Assembly (NCBI GenBank): GCA_020631735.1 | Contig: CM036159.1 | Coordinates: 14,485,511 to 14,549,510 of the forward strand | DNA length: 64,000 nucleotides | Direction: 5' to 3' | Source: Saccharum officinarum | Lineage: Eukaryota > Streptophyta > Magnoliopsida > Poales > Poaceae | Shown: piece by piece, positions 14,149 through 26,298 of the stretch | Position numbering within the stretch: the first letter of the stretch is position 1 | Layout of the letters: each line of letters begins with the position of its first letter | Made by a program: the position numbers and the translations under genes | Notes under the pieces: generated by a model | What the model saw: only the letters and a program-made list of their open reading frames with translations | Told to the model about the DNA's origin: nothing | Databases searched by the model: none

Positions 14149-16042
14149 TGGATTTCTTGTTCATGCAATATTGCTCTATGTGACCAACTTGCTTGCAACT
14201 TTTGCAATAGCTACCATTGTTCTTCACAAAACGAGTCTTGTGAGGAGCAAAAGTAGCCTTGCCTTTCTTGGGGTTATAGCCCAATCCCTCTTTATAGAGA
14301 GAAGCCCTTTGGATACCCAAGCACATAAGCAAGCGGTCCTCACCACCATAAGCCTTAGCTAAGGTGTGATTAAGCTCTTTTACCTCTTTCTTGAGATTTT
14401 CATTCTCAACTATAAGTGTGGAGTCACAAGTGAAACCATCACTACTAGATGAAGATGATATAGATGCGCTACATGAAGGGTTAGTGGGAGCAACAACAAT
14501 AGGCTTATGACAAGATTCATCAATTATATCACAAGATATGCCTATGTTACAAGTTTTAGCTTTGTCAACATTAGTTGGCATGTTTTCATAGTTTTCAACT
14601 AGAGAGGAATGAGCTTCTTCAAGCTTAGTGTGAGACTTTTGAAGCTTCTTATGGTCTTCCTTTAGACTCTCATAAGATGCCCTAAGCTCATCAAGTTCTT
14701 GCATAAGGTTTTTCTTTTCCTTAAGCAAGCCCTTGCACTCCTTTCTAGATTCTTTAAAATGTTGAGTGCAATCTTCTAGCATAGTGATTAGTTCATCTTT
14801 AGTGAATTCTTCTTCATCACTATCACTATCACTAGCATTATCATGATCACTCTCATCATCGGATGATACCTTAGCGGCCTTAGCCATGAAGCATGATGGA
14901 GTGTCGAAGAGGGAGACCTTCTCTTGGATGGCAATGCTAGCATGTCTCTTCTTCTTGCTCTTGTAGTCATCCTCATCATCACTTGAGGAATCATCACTAT
15001 CCCATGTAGCAACATGAGAATCATTCTTCTTTTTATGAGAGCTCTCCTTCTTTTCTTAATTCTTCTTTTGCTTCTTCCTCTCTTTCTTGATAGCATCTTC
15101 ATCATCACTATCATAAGGACACTTTGTAATGAGATGATCTTTGCTATGGCATCTAAAGCATCTCATGGTATGCTCATTCTTCTTAGATGAGTTTTTCCTC
15201 CTTCTTGCACGATAGCCCTTCTTCTTCATGAATTTGCTAAATTGCTTGACAAAGAGAGCCATCTTCTCATCAATGTCATCACTATCACAAGAGCTTGAGT
15301 CTTTTTCACTTGATGATTCAATCTTGGATTTGTCCTTGGATGTGGTGGCTTTGAATGCCACACTCTTCTTCTTTTTATCATCTTTCTTCTCATTCTCCTT
15401 CTTCTTCTTCTTGACCAACTCATCCTTCTCATCATCTTCTCTATATGAATCATCGGTCATCAATTCTTGAAATATTTGTTGAGGAGTTAAATCCTTCAAT
15501 GTAGTCCTTACTAGCACGGTGATCAATGTATCAAACCTCTTGGGCAAGCTTCTCAAGAACTTCATAGAGAATTGGTTGTCCTTGACTTCCTCACCAAGAG
15601 CTTTGAGCTCGTTGACAATGACTTGCAATCTATGAAACATCTCCGGTACACTCTCGTCATCTTGCATCTTGAAGCTTGAAAATTTTTCTTGCAAGATATA
15701 TGCTTTAGCGGTCTTTGTGCCTTCGGTGCCCTCAAATGTTTCTTCTAGCTTGGCCCAAGCATCATGAGCGATCTCAATGTTCTTCACTTGCTCAAAGGTC
15801 TTATCATCTAGTGCCTCATGAAGAGCACTAATGGCAATGTCATTGCATTAGAGCTTCTTCTCTTCCACAGGTGTAGGTGCTTCCGGATTAGCAACCTCAA
15901 ATTTTGTTTCGGTGACCTTCTACACTTCTCTATTGATTGACTTGAGGTGTGCGGTCATCTTAACCTTACAATATGCATAATTTGTGCCATCAAAGTGAGG
16001 TGCCTTCTTGGTGTTGTTGATGTGCAAGCTTAATTGAGCCAT
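14057..16042 (-). pseudogene. gag: Copia gag with two CCHC zinc knuckles, interrupted
   Basis: The nucleocapsid/capsid gene of the copia element. The likely ATG is at 16042, 61 bp inside the 5' LTR. The central Gag segment (15787-15056) includes a UBN2-type capsid region, a Lys-rich stretch and a first CCHC knuckle (CFRCHSKDHLITKC near 15130-15170). The C-terminal segment (14887-14057) is acidic and coiled-coil, with a second knuckle (CKSCKQVGHIEQYC near 14175-14215). Stops interrupt the frame near 15930, 15848 and 15056. The gag and pol frames differ, so a frame change lies near 14060-14150. Confidence 0.85.
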
Positions 16043-16082
16043 TTCTTTTTCACTGTAGGTTGTTAAGCCTCAAATAAATAGT

Positions 16083-16100
16083 GCATCGACTCCGATACCA
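16083..16100 (-). promoter_or_regulatory. Copia primer binding site
   Basis: Starting three bases inside the 5' LTR, the minus strand reads TGGTATCGGAGTCGATGC. This resembles the TGGTATCAGAGC sequence complementary to the 3' end of initiator tRNA-Met, which most plant copia elements use to prime first-strand cDNA. Confidence 0.8.
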
Positions 16101-16102
16101 CT

Positions 16103-18044
16103 TGTAAGGTCCAAATAGACTAGAGGGAGGGTGAATAGCCTAATTAAAACTTCTACAATAATTACTTAACCACAAGTTAGTACAAAAGGTGGCGAAGCAA
16201 AATGCACTAGCTCTAACTAATTAAGCAAGCCACCTACACGAGTCTAGTACAAGGCTATCCACTAAACACAACAACAACATCAAGCTAGATACAAGATGTA
16301 ATACGAGAGAAGAGCTTCGAGTGATTATACCGCCATGTAGAGATGAGAAGTACCAATCAATCAATCACACAAGAGAAATCCTCGGGAAGAGAATGACACA
16401 AGAATTTATCCTGAGGTTCACTTGCTTCCCGGCAAGCTACTCCCCATTGTGGCGATACACCCACTTATCGGTTCGCAAGCTAATCGACTATCAAGAGTCA
16501 AGCCCTCGGCGGGCATCGCACAACCGCACACAAGATGGGGATCCTCCAAGCCACGAGCTCCACTAGAGTATCCAATTCGCGAACTCCCGCGGGGAAGGAT
16601 CAAGAACCCCTTACAACACTTGGTGAAGGCTCCAACAATCTCCAATTACGAGCTCAATCACCTCCGTTGCTCCAAGCCATCTACCGTGTCAGGAAACACG
16701 GAAGAGTAACAAGAAATCCACAGCAACTCGAAGATCAAGTGCCTCTAGAATGCAACTCTCAAGCAATGCACTTGAATCTCACTCAATCTCACTCAAGATG
16801 TGCAATCAATCAAATAGATGAGTGGAGGGGTTGTTCTCTAGCTCAAAGGATGTCTCTAGGTCTCAAAATGTGCAAGAGTTATCCTCAAACCCTAGACACC
16901 CTCTATTTATAACGAAGGGGTACGCAGCTAGCCGTTACGGACGACGCAGCGAAAATCGTGCTGACCGGATGCTCCGGTCAGGGGGACCGGACGCGTCTGG
17001 TCACTACACGACAGCAAGAAACAGTGCGCGTCAGAACTAGCCGTTGCCGAAACCGGACGCACTCAACCGTTTGACCGGACACGACAGTGCCAGCGTCCGG
17101 TCGCGTTCCAGTAAGCTCCCGTCGAGACCGGACGCGTCCGATCGCACGTGACCGGACGCGCCGCGCGTCTGATCGTCACTCCGCTTCACTCTGCCCCTCT
17201 GGAAGCCTGACCGGACGCTCCGGTTCCGTGAGAGACCAGACGCACCGGTCGCATGCTCTACTTCTGCGCTCAGGTGAACTGACCGGACGTGCTGGTCAGG
17301 CCAGACCAGCGTCCGGTCAGAAACCCTAGCAGCACCGAGTTGACTGGACGCGTCCGGTCAGACCGAGACCGCGTTCGGTGCAGCGTCCGGTCACCACAGT
17401 GACCGCCGTTCGCCTCCGTTTCTTTTCCAACTTTCGGCCCAGTAGAAAATAGGCGTTTCACTTCTCTAAAAAGCGCCGAATCCCGCCTCGCAAGCTTGGT
17501 GGGAGGGAGAGAGGAACCCAAACCCCTCTCTACCGCTTAAACTCCACCGCCTTCGTAAATGTGCTAACACCACCAAGAGTACACCACCATGTGCAGTGTG
17601 TTAGCATTTCACAAACATTTTTCAAGGCGTTATGTTAGCTCTCTACTAGATCCTAATGCATATGCTCAAGTCATTGATCTAGTGGCACTTGATTCCCGAG
17701 CTAACCGTGATTGCCCCTCTTGATAGTCGGCTATGTATCCTAAACCCGGTCAATCACTTCTCTACTCATCTTAGACCGGCAAAAGGAAAACCCTATGGTT
17801 ATACCTTTGCCTTGTGCTCTTAGATTATTCTCCTTCACTTGATCATCATGTCCATCATATTATGTGCATCTCCACCATGATCATCATTTCATGTCCATGC
17901 ACCATTTCTTTGTGATCTTGTGGCCACCACTCCTTGCCATGAACACCTTCATCACAGGTGTTGCTTATGCCTAACTCAAAACACTTAACACATGGCATTA
18001 GCAACTTGGTGTCATTAATTACGAAAACCAAACTTGGGCTTTCA
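16103..18044 (-). repeat. 5' LTR of the copia element, with promoter
   Basis: A 1,942 bp LTR. On the minus strand a TATAAATAG box lies at 16911-16903, at a position suited to start transcription toward gag. Upstream of it in U3 (about 16960-17400) are more than a dozen copies of GACCGGACG / CGTCCGGTC, many arranged as inverted pairs. The element's RNA would start just left of the TATA box. Confidence 0.85.
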
Positions 18045-18272
18045 GTTAGCACCTAGGGTTTTGTCAATTCACCAAAACAAAACTAGAGCTTTCAACGGCC
18101 CCCACGTGGACGCGGGAAATGGAGCGGCACTACTCCGTGTGATGCAGGCACAGGCATATGGGTGGGGCGCAGCAGCATGCCTACACGGGGGTGCGGGCAG
18201 GCACAATAGGCACGGGCATTCGGGTGGTAGTCACGTCCGGACATCGGGGCGCTAGCCTGACCATTAGTTATA

Positions 18273-19101
18273 TGAGTTTGATTTGTGGAATGAAGTGATT
18301 TATCATCGTCTCAATGTTTAGTTTTTATATTTGTGAAATAGAATAAGTTGATACGCAAACTAATAATTAATACCAGTACAAGAAATAGGTTCATTCTGCT
18401 AAATTAGTGCGAAGGTTATTTGGTTTGAGGAATGAGTTAGTTCATCACCTACTTATTTCTTTTCGAGTAAAGTTCCCCGTGGGTCCCTAACTTGGCCGGT
18501 GCCATCTCGGTCCCCATGCTTCCAAAGTGATATTTGTGGGTTTCCAAATTTAGCGAACGGTGTCATCTTAGGTCATGAACTTCCAAGGTGATCACCACCG
18601 ATCTATAAACTCGATCAATGGTGTCATTTCGGTTCTTAAACTTAGTTGTGAGTCTCATATCGGTCTAAACGGGACCTAACCCACTCTATAGTCAGATAAT
18701 TGCAATTATTTCTATAGTCAGACAATGACAAAAAAAATAATATATATTACAGTACAAAAATAATTAACAATCCAAAACATCTCTCTCCTGAAGCAGCCAA
18801 CTCAAAATTGTACTCGAGTTGAAAAAAAAGTTATATGCACCCAGTATGCATGCAACTTTAATGCATAAACTTCCTGTTTTGCTGCCATGTGTTCCCACCT
18901 CATGATCTAATAGCAAGTATCAAGCTTCCTTCCGTAGTCTATATGGACCACCCCAATCATAGACCATACTGTTGTGAGTAGTAATTACGAGTAACCATCC
19001 AATCTTTCATTGATCACACAAGAGGAGAGGAGGTTCGAGGATGCGAAACTCTCACGTCAAGTAACCACGATGCACATCCTGTGGTGGGAAGTTTCCCGTA
19101 T
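18273..19101. other. Spacer between the two transposon nests
   Basis: 830 bp of AT-rich sequence between the target duplications of elements A and B. I see no gene. The segment around 18285-18470 (GGAATGAAGTGATTTATCATC to GAGGAATGAGTTAGTTCATC) looks like a degraded MITE-type inverted arrangement, but I could not fix its ends. Confidence 0.4.
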
Positions 19102-19345
19102 CGGTAATGATAGACGACAGACGTCCGGACGCAACGGACGCGTGCCCAAGCGGTGCGGCGCGACCTGCTCACCCGTGCCGACGCCCTCCTTATCCACTCG
19201 CTCATCCATTCCTTCCCCTCCCCACTCTCACACTCCACCTCGCTCGCTCCGTCTGCGCGCCCGTCTCTTCCTCACTCCACGCCCACGACGCTGCTCCTCC
19301 CAGCGCCCTCGACACCGCCTCTCCAGTGAGCCACACCATGCCTTC

Positions 19346-22300
19346 TGTAACAGAACCGCCCAATTATACGAGATTAAGTAGGAAAATCATCTAACGGGAG
19401 GACAATTTAACAAACTTAAGCCCGTATAACCCGGTAGTCCGTGAAATCTCGACGGATTTCAAACCATTTCATATAACAGCCAAGATCGTACTAAGTTTAG
19501 CGGTCACCATCATAAGTTACATAAATGTTCGCGGCATAAAATACATCGGAGTTTAAACATAGTTATTACAAACCAGGTTCGAATAAAAGTAGCGGAAGCG
19601 GTAGTTCAAATCACGTACACACACATAGCATTTTGAAATAAAGTGCCAGCTTGTGATCATCTCCAGCAAAAGCATCAGACGAGAAGTAGCGAATGACCAT
19701 TACCCATGGTCCTAAGCTTCGCCCATCGCAGGATAGAGGCAGTTGATACAGTAGCCGTAATACATCTGCCCATCTGCAACAAGTGAGAACAAAGCCCTAA
19801 GTACGAGAAGGTACTCAGCTAGACTTACCCGACAGAACCAAAATAAAATAACACCAAGGATCATGATAGGCTTTCTGGTGGGATAGCTGACTCATTTGTA
19901 AGAAAATCATTTTTAACTTAACAATTCCTTTCTAAAAGCATGCAGTAATTAACTCTTTATTACCCTGTCAACTATGTTTGCATTGGTGCTAGAGTAACAT
20001 GTAATTAAGCAAGTAAGGATTACCATTGATCATTAACAATAGTTATCATGTCATCTTTCACATAACTATCCAAGTGATTCATCAAGATTACTACGATGAA
20101 GTAGCTCAAGTCAAGTGTTCACTATCCAGTTAAAGATGGCGATTCGAATCGATTATTAACCAGCTGGTAATTTATTCCTCACACAAACCTCACTCACCCG
20201 CTAAAGTGAGGTATTGGTCACCGAGTCAACTATTCAGGTAAAGTCGTGAGTTTGCTAGGAACCACATGTACCCGGGGGCCGCCCGACTGCTCTTTGGCCT
20301 TATCATCGCGCCCCCGTATCCTGCCACTACTGCTCCGATACAGTGCGTTGCGGGCAATCCACTCGCCCCGAATAATCTCCCAGCTTCGTGGTCGAAAGGT
20401 ACATTATTCGGCCAGCTAAATGTGAGGCATGCGTTCAATATGACTCGAGGCCAAACAACAGTCGGTCCTTAATTGACACAGACGGAAAACACTACAGTCC
20501 GAAACCCTGCAAGTTTCCGCCCAGTCTCAAATTCATTTCGACACTTAGTTATTTTCGTATGACATACTTTCACATAGATCCAAGTAATCTCCTAGAGCTC
20601 GCGGATGACAGGCAATCACCCGACTTCTACCGGTCTAAGCAAACTAAGCAATTATTGACCGCGGACACCAAGGTAACAAGGATCGGGTAAAGCAAGGTGA
20701 AACAAGGTATAATGCAGCAACGTTTGCAAACAACTCCTAAACGTAATGCATCCAATTAAGTAAAGTTAATAATAAATTATTTGCAAACCGAGAGAGAAAT
20801 GCTCCGGGGCTTGCCTCTCTCAAAAGAGCTCGGACGGTGGTCGGGGCACTCTGGGAGATCTTCACCGACCTCCTCTTCGGCTTTGGTCACCTCCTGCTCT
20901 TGCACTTCGTACTGCTCTTCCGGGTCCTCGAGAACCGCTACCGGGATCACTTCCTGCGATCCTGTAAGATGCAGAAGTATAAGTGCTCATGCCTAGGTGC
21001 ATTGCAGGGATGACATGAGATGATGATGACGAATGCATGAGATGTAATGAACATGTTACTTCATTTGGATTATGTGGAACTTACGACTCTTCTACAAGGT
21101 AGTCTACGTCATCCAAGAACATGTACTCGAAAACTACCACCACTAATCTCTATCATGTCAAGGCACACTGACACTTAAGATGCTTCAAAGATACACCAAA
21201 GCTTTACTAATTTCTTAATCACACTTAAAGCAACACTTTCTTAAACCCTAAATAATAATAGGTTTGAATAGCAACATATATTTTGGTAGCACAGAAAAAT
21301 CTGAGAAAATTACAGTAGCTTTCTATCATTTAATCTAGCATACCACAAAAATTTCATTGTATTTGGATTACTAGAATTGTCTACACAAAAATAACAAAGC
21401 TAGGGCCTAAAAATAAGCATAAAAATACTTTATACTATGAAAAGTATCAAACAATAGATTTAACATTTTTCCTTCATTCTACACAATAAACAATCACTAT
21501 AGAAAAATTATTACATGCATGTTTTATTCATAATTTTCTCTCTAGCAAAAATAACAATTATTAACAATATTAAACACTTGTACTACAACTCAAGATTTTT
21601 CCACATAACAAGCATGTCATATATTTTTCCTAGAAAGTACATCACAAAATAAAATTATAGCAAGTGGAACCATATTTTTCTGAGCTCTCTGTGATTTACT
21701 ACATATTTAACAAGAAAACAACAGTTTTAGTGATTAAATAAAAACTCTACAGAAAAGTATTTCAAACTTGACATGCAATATTTTAAACTGTAAATCTAGT
21801 CAATAGAAACACTACAAAATTTGTTTCATAATTTTTGGAGCTAAAATGAGCAAGTTATGGATTTTAGAAACCCTTTTAACAATTTCTGAAAAATCATTTT
21901 CAAAAATCCATTTATCATCCGTCGCTGAAAATGCTGGTGCACCCGGTGCAGTGCACACGCGAGCGCGAGAGGAGGCAGACAGGTGGGCCCGTGACCCCAC
22001 ATGTCAGCCACACAGAGTAGAGGGATACGCTAGCTGCGCGATTCTCGCCGACGGTGAGCTCGTCGGCGGTGAGATCACCACCAGCAGCTTCCCTGCAGAG
22101 AGGCGAAACCAATGGTGCCTATCATGTGGCCAGACGAGCTTGGCATTGAGCTCGTCGGCGTGCATGGCGGGGCGACGGTGCGGTCGCACGGTGGCCGGCG
22201 ATGCAGGTCACGGTAGTGGCCGAAGAGACGCGCACGAGATCCGCGAGGTGGAGGCGGTCGTGACAAGGGAAAAATGGAGGGAGAAGAACGACGGAGGAGC

Positions 22301-23264
22301 TCCGGCCACGAGCGCCGGCCAACGGCGGCCATGGCGGCAGCGGAGGAGGGGCACGGCCAAATTGGCCCTCACCTGAGCACGAGCTGTGGAGACGGTTCAC
22401 GTCTGGGAAAGCCGAAGACGAGGCGGAGCCGGGGGTGTGGCGAATCGAAGAGAGGTGGAGCAGCGAGGGCGGAACGGCGGCGGCGATGGCGCGGCGGCTG
22501 CCGCGAGGAGCTGAGCTGCGGGAGGCGAACGCGAGCAGTGGGGAGCGGAAATGGCGAGGATGACGAGAGCAGCGCTCGGGCCGACCGTTTTGGAGGCGTG
22601 GCGCAGCCGTGGGGGCACTGCGGCCACGTGTCGGGCGGAGCCGTACGCCGGCGGCCACGGGGCGGGCGGCTCCTGACCGCGGCCGGTGCGCTGGCGCGGC
22701 GAGCGCGCGGACGCGGGCGCGGGCGCGGGCCGGTTTTGACCGCTGGGCCGGAGGTGGGGCGGTGGCCCGTTAGGTAAGAAACCGTTTTTCTTTTTCTAAA
22801 TAAAATTCCAGATTTTATTATTTGATTTAAATTCAAATTTTGAAGACGAAAAAGACAATTCCACAAATTACCCCAAAACAAAAGTTGTTCAAAATTTTAT
22901 TCTCTACAACTTTCATTTAGGGCACTTTTCAAAATTCTAAATAGATTTTGAATTGATGATTTAAAGTCAAATTTTTAAATGAAAACTCAATTTTCTGAAA
23001 TATTTTTAGAAGCAAAATTTGGGAAGATTTTGAATACAAAACTTTCTCCAAAAATCATGCTAATTATTTCTAAGTTTTTAAAGTTATAGCTCCATAAATT
23101 TTTACCACTTTTACCTGGGACTTTTACCAATTCAGAGCTCAAACATGATTATCACAGTTTTAAATAAATTCTAACTTAATTTACATGTGATGATGATCAT
23201 GCATGAAATGCAAATGCTCATGATTTAGGATATGAATGCCTGCTTAACACCCAAAGGTGTTACA
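19346..23264 (-). repeat. 3' LTR of the gypsy element
   Basis: A 3,919 bp LTR, very long for the lineage. It starts TGTAACAGAACC and ends GGTGTTACA in plus reading. It holds an AT-rich half and an abrupt GC-rich block (about 21925-22775) whose many overlapping frames have no recognisable product. Confidence 0.92.
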
Positions 23265-23277
23265 GCCTTCCCCCTTA
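23265..23277 (-). promoter_or_regulatory. Gypsy polypurine tract
   Basis: Next to the 3' LTR the minus strand reads AAGGGGGAAGGC (plus-strand gccttccccctt), a good polypurine tract for plus-strand synthesis. Confidence 0.75.
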
Positions 23278-26200
23278 TAAGAATCTCGTCTCGAGATTTT
23301 GGGTTACGAACCATTTGTTATAAAAATCCTCATAAGCTTTTTGTAGATATTCTCCTGTTTCCCAAGTTGCATCTCCCTTATCATGATGATCCCACTGTAT
23401 CTTGTATGTTTTCACCACACTATTTCGAGTAGCCCTTTCTTTGGAATCCAAAACTCGAATTTGGCTGCTCACGATACACCAGATCTGACTTAAATTTTAT
23501 GCCTCGAGGTTCAATTATTTCCTCTGGAACGCGCAAACATTTCTTGAGATGTGATACGTGAAAAACTGGGAATATAGCACCCATTGCTTCTGGTAATTCC
23601 AATTTGTAAGCCACTGGACCCTTCCTTTCCAAGATTTTATAGGGTCCTACAAATCTGGCGGCAAGCTTTCTGCGTATTCCAAATTGCTTCTTCTTCATTG
23701 GCGTAACTTTTAGATAAACACAGTCACCAACTTCGAACACAAGTGGTCTCCTTCTCTTATCCTCATAACTTTTCTGACGTGACTGAGCTGCTCTCATATT
23801 TTGCTGAATGATATGAACTTTCTTTTCGGCTTCTTCCACGAAGTCAATACCATAATACCTTCTTTCCCCTGGCTCAAGCCAGTTTAAAGGTGTTCTACAC
23901 TTTCGTCCATACAGAGCCTCAAAAGGTGCCATCTTGATACTTTCTTGATAACTATTATTATACGCGAATTCTGCTAAAGGTAACCACGACTCCCATGAAC
24001 CTCTGGAAGACAACACACAAGCTCTTAACATATCTTCTAAAACAGTATTAACTCTTTCAGTCTGACCATCTGTTTGAGGATGATAGACAGTGCTACGAAT
24101 CAGACTAGTTCCCAAACCTTTGTGCAAATGCTCCCAAAAGTGAGCAGTGAACTGTGACCCTCTGTCAGACACTATAGTCTTCGGTATGCCATGCAATCTC
24201 AAAATCTTCACAATATACTTCTCGGCATATTGAGGTGGTCTATAATCTGTCTTGACAGGCAAAAAGTGGGCTGTCTTGGTAAGACGATCCACGATTACCC
24301 AAATAGAATCATGGCCTTTCTGAGTAGTGGGCAAATCTGTGATAAAATCCATACTTATATCATCCCACTTCCAACTAGGTACTGACAAAGGTTGCAACAA
24401 TCCGGCAGGTTTCATGTGAATAGCTTTCACTCTACAGCATGTGTCACATCTGGCTACATAAGCTACAATTTCCTTCTTCATCTTTGTCCACCAATAGCGA
24501 GGTCTTAGTTCTTGATACATTTTACTACTGCCAGGATGAATGGACAACTTAGAGAGATGAGCTTCATCCATAATTTTATTCTTAAGCTCTCTATCCTTTG
24601 GAACAACAAGACGGTTGTCGAACCACAACACGTCCTGCTCGTCTACTCTGAAGTGTTTGGAGGGTTCTTCTTTAATTTTTTTTTGATGTGGAATATTCCT
24701 TTGTCTGCTTTCTGACCTTCTATTATCTTACTCTCCAAGGTGCAACTGATCTGAATACTATGTAACACGGCAGGGTGCATTAGATTAAAACCATCTTCGA
24801 GTAAGGGTTGCATATTCAGACAATACGACTTTCTACTCAAAGCATCGGCTACCACATTGGCTTTCCCAGGGTGATACTGTACATTCAAGTTGTAATCTTT
24901 GATTAGTTCTAACCATCTTCGCTGTCTCATGTTCAATTCTGGTTGGGTGAAAATGTACTTGAGACTCTTATGATCGGTGAAAATATTGCACACATTACCA
25001 AGTAAATAGTGTCTTCAAATCTTTAAGGCATGCACTACGGCGGCAAGCTCAAGATCATGTGTCGGATAATTGATTTCATGTTTTCTCAACTGACGGGAGG
25101 CATAAGCAATGACTCTTCCTTCTTGCATCAGAACACAGCCTAATCCTGTTTTTGATGCGTCACAGAACACATCAAAAGGTTTCTCGATGTCAGGCTGTGC
25201 AAGAACTGGAGCAGTGGTCAACAGTTTCCGCAAGGTGTGGAAAGCTGTCTCACACTCCTTTGTCCACACAAACTTATGATCTTTCTGTAACAAACTTGTC
25301 ATCGGCTTGGCAATCTTCGAGAAGTCTGGGATAAAACGGCGATAGTAACCAGCTAACCCTAGGAAACTCCTGACTTCTGACACTGTGGTTGGAATTTTCT
25401 AATCCATAACCTCTTATACTTTGCTCGGATCTACCGAAACTCCATTCTCAGATAGAATATGACCAAGGAAAGGAACTTTCTTCAACTAAAATTCACATTT
25501 GCTAAACTTAGCATACAACTTATGATCTCTCAGTTTGGTCAAGACAATTCTCAGATGCTCTTCATGATCTTTCTCATTCTCAGAGTATACTAGAATATCA
25601 TCAATGAATACAACCACAAACTTGTCCAACTCCGGCATGAAAATTGTATTCATTAGATACATAAAGTATGCAGGAGCATTTGTTAAGCCAAAAGACATAA
25701 CAAGATACTCATACAACCCATATCTGGTAGAAAAGGCGGTTTTCGGTATATCTTGTGGTCTAATCTTTATCTGATGATACCCTGATCTTAGGTCTATCTT
25801 GGAGAACACTCTAGCTTTAGCCAACTGATCAAACAAAACATTGATATGAGGCAAAGAATATTTATTCTTGATAGTTACAGCATTAAGAGGTCGATAATCC
25901 ACACACATTCTCAGAGTACCCTCTTTCTTTTTCTTCACGAACAAGGCAGGACATCCCCATTCAGACTTACTCGGTCGGATAAACCCCTTCTTTAATAATT
26001 CTTCCAGTTGCTTCTTCAGCTCAGCTAACTCATCCGGAGGCATCCGATAGGGTCTCCTCGAAATAGGAGCTGTTCCGGGGATCAACTCGATTCCAAACTC
26101 AACATCTCTATCTGGAGGAAGGCCAGATAACTCGTCTGGAAACACATCCGGGAACTCACACACTACCGGGATCTGGTGGATAGGAACAACTTCCATGGCA

Positions 26201-26298
26201 CAGGTCACACTCACAAGGTCTGTTCTTCTAGGCAATGGTACCAGGAAAGTACCCTCTGCCTGGGGATCCTTAAGGGTAAGCAACCGACTGCTTGTATC
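23275..26298 (-). pseudogene. pol: Gypsy pol: RT, RNase H, integrase, chromodomain (frameshifted)
   Basis: RT occupies 26283-25486 with the catalytic FIDD (usual YLDD family) near 25600. RNase H follows (25383-24643, with [10 protein letters not shown]). Integrase is 24631-23420, with the His/Cys zinc region ending CDTCCRVKA and the catalytic motifs WVIVDRLTK and SDRGSQF. The chromodomain is 23472-23275 (KTYKIQWDHHDKGDATWE), placed C-terminally as in chromoviruses; this module is known to bind methylated histone H3 tails and guide integration. Defects: stops near 25486, 25400-25420 and 25015, and frame changes near 26300, 24640 and 23450. The copy is therefore not autonomous. Confidence 0.9.

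Larger units (their letters stand above)
7736..18044 (-). mobile_element. Full-length Ty1/copia retrotransposon (SIRE/Maximus-like), decayed
   Basis: A complete 10.3 kb element in minus orientation, inserted in a related LTR. The target duplication gttag is exact (7731-7735 and 18045-18049). LTRs are 7736-9690 and 16103-18044. The primer binding site lies next to the right LTR and the polypurine tract next to the left LTR. The internal region has gag, then pol in the copia order protease, integrase, RT, RNase H. The domains are recognisable, but many premature stop codons interrupt them, so this copy cannot make its own polyprotein. The long LTRs and two-zinc-finger gag fit the SIRE/Maximus lineage; lineage is inference. 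Confidence 0.92.
5756..18094 (-). mobile_element. Solo LTR of a copia-type element, interrupted by a full-length copia element
   Basis: The LTR runs 5756-7735 and resumes at 18050-18094. It starts TGAAAGGTCC and ends GAGCTTTCA, as do the LTRs of the element nested in it, and carries the same start block (AGAGGGGGTGAATAG) and the same GACCGGACG repeats. Flanks are acgac (5751-5755) and acggc (18095-18099), a target duplication with one substitution. No second LTR or internal region belongs to it, so it is a solo LTR left by LTR-LTR recombination. On the minus strand a TATTTAAG box lies near 6660. Pieced together the LTR is about 2.0 kb. Confidence 0.75.
4867..18262. mobile_element. Non-autonomous Mutator-like element A, split by nested retrotransposons
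   Basis: The outermost element of the left nest. It is flanked by a 10 bp direct repeat, attagttata, at 4857-4866 and 18263-18272, the size expected of Mutator target duplications. Its left end begins CGGTAATGCT, the same start as element B at 19102. Its right end is GC-rich with GTCCGGACAT and GCGCTAGC. The termini are only weakly inverted copies of each other. Without the insertions the element would be about 1.05 kb: GC-rich flanks around a degenerate GTTGCA/GTTTCA repeat block. No transposase is visible. The assignment to MULEs is inference from duplication size and the shared ends of A and B. Confidence 0.5.

Noticed and set aside
22122..22881. Long open frames in the GC-rich block of the gypsy LTR (also 32486-33474)
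   Set aside because: They occur in all frames on both strands because stops are rare in GC-rich DNA; low-complexity Arg/Ala/Pro products with no recognisable domain.
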